A stretch of DNA of 64,000 nucleotides from Earliella scabrosa (Eukaryota; Basidiomycota; Agaricomycetes; Polyporales; Polyporaceae): the NCBI GenBank assembly GCA_022605405.1, contig JABYQQ010000031.1, positions 248,001 to 312,000 of the forward strand, read 5' to 3'. This document shows, piece by piece, positions 60,201 to 64,000 of this stretch (positions are counted from its first letter, which is position 1; each line of letters starts with the position of its first letter). The position numbers were made by a program, and so were the translations under genes. The notes beneath the pieces were generated by a model, which did no database searches, had not been told where the DNA came from, and saw only the letters and a list, made by a program, of their open reading frames with translations.

Positions 60201-61272
60201 GCGAAGTAAGCAGCGTGCGTGGCCGTTTGAGAGAACTCGTTATCTTGTTGTGTGGATGAGCATCACGACGCGCTTCATGCGGATCGTCAACGAGTCACGC
60301 ACCAATCTGTACCGCTAGACATTTGGAAGGCAAGATGTCAGAGAAGACTTCAAGTAGAGCACGAACGCATCCCACGTACCGAGGACGGGACCACCTTTAG
60401 TGACCTGGTTCGGTACTACAGCCTTGATTATGCCGTCGATGTACGGTTCGTATGCTGCCGTCCAATCGGTGGCGTTGGTTCTCAGAGTCCCAGCGACTTC
60501 GCTAGTGGCCCAATGAGCGATACCGCCCGCCGTGGTCTCGGCATTGATCTTGAGGAGATCAGTTCGAGATGATGCGCCTTGTACAGCTCAACGGAGCGGC
60601 TTACATATGGTCCTGCCAGTAATACACTTGTTCAGTGGCCGGATTCGGGATTTGAGAAGCACTAACTGACCTGGTCGGAGTACGATGAAAATGCCTGCGA
60701 GCTTCGCTGCATCGAACACGGGTTGTAGGGCCCGCCAGTCGTTGAAGTCGAGCACACCTCGTGACGGGTTCAGGGCGCCCACTGGGATGACAGAAGTTAC
60801 GTCGTGATCCGACAGCGCACGTCTGGGAGCACGTACTGTGCGTGTATATGCTGTGAAGAATAGGGCATGCCTCAGCTTCTAATTCATGGCCCAGACGATG
60901 TCTACGCATACCTAACGCCATTGAGGCCGGCCGCCACCATTTTCTGGAAGATGTCGAGCCAAAGATCGGGGACGGGCAAACGGAACGTGTGGAACTCTCC
61001 TGAGCTGGAAAACTCGTTGAGACGGATAGCGTTAACCGAAGAGAATCGTGTACTCACTGAAGGAACATGCGCTGATCGTGGAGGAAGAGAGTAAAGTTGT
61101 CCCATTGAACGACATCCGTCAAGCCGTTGGACTTGCGAGGAGGATCTGCTGTGACAGCGCGAGTAGCAGGCTTTTGGTGCGCTGCAGAGGACGTATCCGA
61201 GACTGTGAGGAGACACAGCCCAAGAGTGAGAAGGGCACGGGAGGCCCAAGAGGAGTATCGACGCCAAAGCAT
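57206..61272 (-). CDS. Secreted beta-galactosidase, glycoside hydrolase family 35, gene 1
   Basis: A long, intron-rich gene of about 1000 residues, the usual size of fungal GH35 enzymes. The first ten exons are 61058-61272, 60912-61004, 60837-60850, 60671-60781, 60605-60612, 60380-60548, 60303-60314, 60156-60243, 60030-60099 and 59856-59979. A signal peptide ([20 protein letters not shown]) precedes the TIM barrel: [54 protein letters not shown] and [12 protein letters not shown]. The acid/base Glu is in VQIDNEF and the nucleophile Glu in MPEFQGG. Beta domains 2-5 follow, including [41 protein letters not shown] and [12 protein letters not shown]. The enzyme removes terminal beta-galactose from plant galactans, xyloglucan or lactose outside the cell. 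A TATATA element lies about 55 nt before the ATG. Exons of 14, 8 and 12 nt are used. Confidence 0.93.
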
Positions 61273-61323
61273 GGTCGTGATGCGCTGCCTCCGATGAAGG
61301 TTGGTGGTCCATCATGCCGCAGA

Positions 61324-61330
61324 ATATATA
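61324..61330 (-). promoter_or_regulatory. TATA box of GH35 gene 1
   Basis: TATATAT read on the minus strand, about 55 nt upstream of the ATG at 61272. Confidence 0.5.
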
Positions 61331-62777
61331 GGAGAAAAGGAGGAGCGATGACGATGTTACGTATCCTCGCAAGCTATATCCTGACCTCAAGAAGCAGCGT
61401 CTTCGACTTCTGAGGCGGGCCGCCGGCAGCAGTTGGCGTCGGATTTCGCAGAAAGCGTCCCGCTGTGCGGTAGTTCTGAATAAAATGCGGGCATAACGCG
61501 ATCACGTGTAGTAACGCCTGACCATGTTGGCTCACCATCTGGCCTGCGTCATCGTCTTCTCGGGTGTTGCGGGTTCCCAGAGCGAAGTGAAGAACGCAAG
61601 TCTGGGCTGACTCCCCATATGCTCCCCAGACGGCTGACGAGCGTGCCTTTCATGTGGTCTATAATGGCGCCAATGCTTACTTGCGCGTGGACTCTACACG
61701 ATGTATAGAGCAGAGCGGCATGAGATATCCCGTCTGTTGAGCTTTGTAGGAAGTTGGCTGAGACGATACATTATGTAGGAGCGTGAGGGAGGGTAACTTA
61801 CCTGGAGACGAGAAGCCCATCCTGTCACATACATCCTCCATAAGGCTCCATCCTAGCTGAGACGATGTAGTCCGCTCTTGCCATCGATGTGAGAACTTGA
61901 TCGCGCATAGTCCTATAGTGCCGTCATGCTCTCCCAGACTCCTTCAAGCGGGACAAGAGACGACAATCGCGATGTCACGATTGTCATGTAGCCAAACAGT
62001 ACCCAGATATCGTGTTCTTGCGATCGTCGAAAGATCCATGAGGGTGTATCGCATAGCGGGGACAGGACAACTTCCAGTGATGCATTATTCCTGACGAGGA
62101 CGAGGAAGGATGGACCGTTCCAGGCGCTTGCAGTTCGTGAGTTCGGCGATATCATGGAGAAACCTCGGCGATCCTTCTAGGTTAGGGTTGTAAGCGAGGG
62201 AAGTTCAGGCCCAACCACATTCTCCAACCTTAGCACCTCTATGACTGGATCTCGACGTCCTTGCCGACAACGACGACTATCTACGACGGTATGTGGTGTC
62301 CATAACACGCTAGTATGTACTGACGCTATGCCAGTGGACTTCCTCAGGCCGTCATTCTTGCAATCTGCCTCGACTCAGAGTCGGACAGTGGCACTGGCAG
62401 TCTAGTACCAAGCCACATACTGTGTCCTGAGCAACGTCCATGTATCACGGCATTCCGCACGTATGTGTATTCTGCATAAGTCTAGAAGTCGTTTCTCTCA
62501 TCGCGCAGCGAAGACCGTGAAGTCAGGTGCCGTCCAGTGTGACCTCTTGCCCCCTTCCCGCTCCTGCGAGCGTCAAGAACACTTCAACTCCGTTCTTGCG
62601 TCGATGAAACTTCTGAGCGGCCTCTCGTCCTCTTCATTCAAACTTCTTCATCGGACGACTCCCTGCACGGCCCGTCGCCCCCATGACGCGTCATCTTCTT
62701 CCGGATGTGGAGCATACATTCCTACCGAGCAAACACGAACCGACCTCGTCATTACGTTCACCCTCCCTGCCGAAGCT

Positions 62778-62783
62778 TATAAA
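62778..62783 (+). promoter_or_regulatory. TATA box of GH35 gene 2
   Basis: TATAAA 54 nt upstream of the ATG at 62832. Confidence 0.55.
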
Positions 62784-62831
62784 GGATGAATAGACGTCTC
62801 TCAGGAGACCACCCACCTCCGCTTCTCTGCT

Positions 62832-63941
62832 ATGCCAATGCGTCTTTCCATTCGAAGCGCCCTCGCCGCTGTCTCAACGGGCATCTTGGTTCTCGCGCTG
62901 CTCACTCATCTAGGAGTGCGCGCTCAGCCATCGACGCTCATCGCTGATCCTCCTCACAAATCTAACGGACTCACAGATGTCGTGCAATGGGATAATTACA
63001 CGCTGTTTGTACATGACCAGCGTATCTTCCTCAAGTAAGCAATCGTCATAACCGTTCACGTCTTGCTTATTCATGCACGGTTTCTCTAGTTCTGGAGAGT
63101 TCCACACATTTCGTCTCCCCGTTCCAGATCTGTGGCTTGATATCTTTCAGAAGATGGTCGCGGCAGGCTTGAACGGAGTTAGGTACGTTCGTATTCGCAC
63201 ACGTCAATGGTAACCCTGTTCATCTGCGGCATGGCTTTCATAGCATCTATATACACTGTACGAGTGCTGGGTCAGTTGTCGGATAGCTGTGCTAACGGCG
63301 ACCTGAACTCAAGGGGGTCTAACAAATCCTGCTCCCGATGTTCTCGACTTCAACGACTGGCGCGCACTGCAGCCAATCTTCGATGCTGCGTTGCGAGCCG
63401 GCATCCTTGTTGTGCTGCGACCAGGTATGTATGTCCTCCATTGGATATGAGGATCTACGGCTCATAATTTCCGATGAATCGCTCTCATAGGGCCGTATGT
63501 GAGTTTCGCAGCCTGGTTCTCACCGCGTTGTTGTGCTCATGCAGGCTTAACAGATCAATGCAGAGACCACAGCGGGAGGACTCGCCCTCTGGTCTACAAG
63601 TCTGGTCGAAGGCGACGTGCGCGTGAACACTACGTCGTGGAACGCGGCGTACAAGCCTTACATTTCCGCCATCATCGATTGGGCCAAGCCGAACCAAATT
63701 ACGGAGGGCGGGCCTATTCTCAGTACGCTTCTCTTCCTTCTGTCAGATAGCGGGCTATTCTCATGCTATCTCATGGACAGTGGTCCAGATTGGTGAGCTT
63801 ATCAGCGACTATTACCGTGCTGGCCGAGCATGATACGACGTGCACCCTAGACAACGAGTACCCTCAGACGCCAGCATCACATGCGGAATATTTCGCCGAC
63901 CTTGAGGCACAATATCGAGATAATGGGGTGGTCGTCCCTCT
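62832..63941 (+). CDS. Secreted beta-galactosidase, glycoside hydrolase family 35, gene 2 (3' truncated)
   Basis: The N-terminal part of a second GH35 gene; the window ends inside the intron after 63941. Exons are 62832-63034, 63090-63182, 63244-63257, 63314-63424, 63491-63498, 63554-63722, 63781-63792 and 63851-63941. A signal peptide (AALSTG-like core [14 protein letters not shown]) is followed by [70 protein letters not shown] and the acid/base motif VQIDNEYPQ. Exon lengths 93, 14, 111, 8, 169 and 12 are identical to gene 1, so the pair arose by duplication with inversion. The nucleophile and beta domains lie beyond the window. A second in-frame ATG two codons later could also serve as start. 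Predicted extracellular removal of terminal beta-galactose. Confidence 0.9.
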
Positions 63942-64000
63942 GTGAGTCATCTCGAATCAATCTACCGAGCTATGCCCCTCACTGAACTTCGCGAACGATG

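Larger units (their letters stand above)
61273..62831. other. Divergent promoter region between the two GH35 genes
   Basis: 1.56 kb between opposing start codons. Each side has its own TATA element 50-55 nt before the ATG (annotated separately), so the genes have separate core promoters but may share upstream activating sites. No gene recognised inside. Confidence 0.6.

Overview
The window looks like nuclear DNA of a basidiomycete, most likely an Agaricomycete. The evidence is GC-rich coding sequence, genes cut by many 45-80 nt GT..AG introns with CTNAC-type branch sites, and gene families typical of mushroom-forming fungi. The genus cannot be fixed from the sequence. No bacterial, organellar or CRISPR features were seen. 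Exon models were built by hand from splice signals, frame continuity and paralogue comparison. Almost every complete model closes exactly in frame.

Layout. 0-2 kb: two tandem small secreted proteins, the first cut by the window edge. 2.5-3.2 kb (-): an orphan coiled-coil protein. 4.7-8.5 kb (+): an intracellular GH2 beta-mannosidase with 16 exons. 10.1-14.2 kb (+): two tandem monocarboxylate-porter-like MFS transporters. A third paralogue with the same exon ladder lies at 52.9-54.6 kb (-). 14.4-22.1 kb (-): four tandem paralogues of a single-pass, receptor-like membrane protein with a beta-sandwich-like outer domain and a conserved cytoplasmic tail. 23.0-24.1 kb (-): the EB1/Bim1/Mal3 microtubule plus-end protein. 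25.5-26.9 kb (+): an F-box-like protein. 28.1-29.0 kb (+): a Ser/Pro-rich orphan. 29.9-34.0 kb (-): a chitin synthase.

34.7-50.7 kb is a duplicated membrane-protein block. It holds three amino-acid permease paralogues on the minus strand (one a pseudogene with a large internal deletion). Each of the two intact permeases is divergently paired with a plus-strand orphan multi-pass membrane protein (40.9/41.7 kb and 47.7/48.3 kb). 57.2-64.0 kb: two divergently transcribed secreted GH35 beta-galactosidases with identical micro-exon ladders, the second running off the window end.

Functionally the region is rich in sugar-releasing enzymes (GH2, two GH35), uptake systems (three MFS, two permeases) and cell-surface or wall proteins (four receptor-like proteins, chitin synthase). 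The most unusual observations are a candidate one-nucleotide exon in the chitin synthase, the co-duplicated permease/orphan pairs, and the expanded receptor-like cluster.
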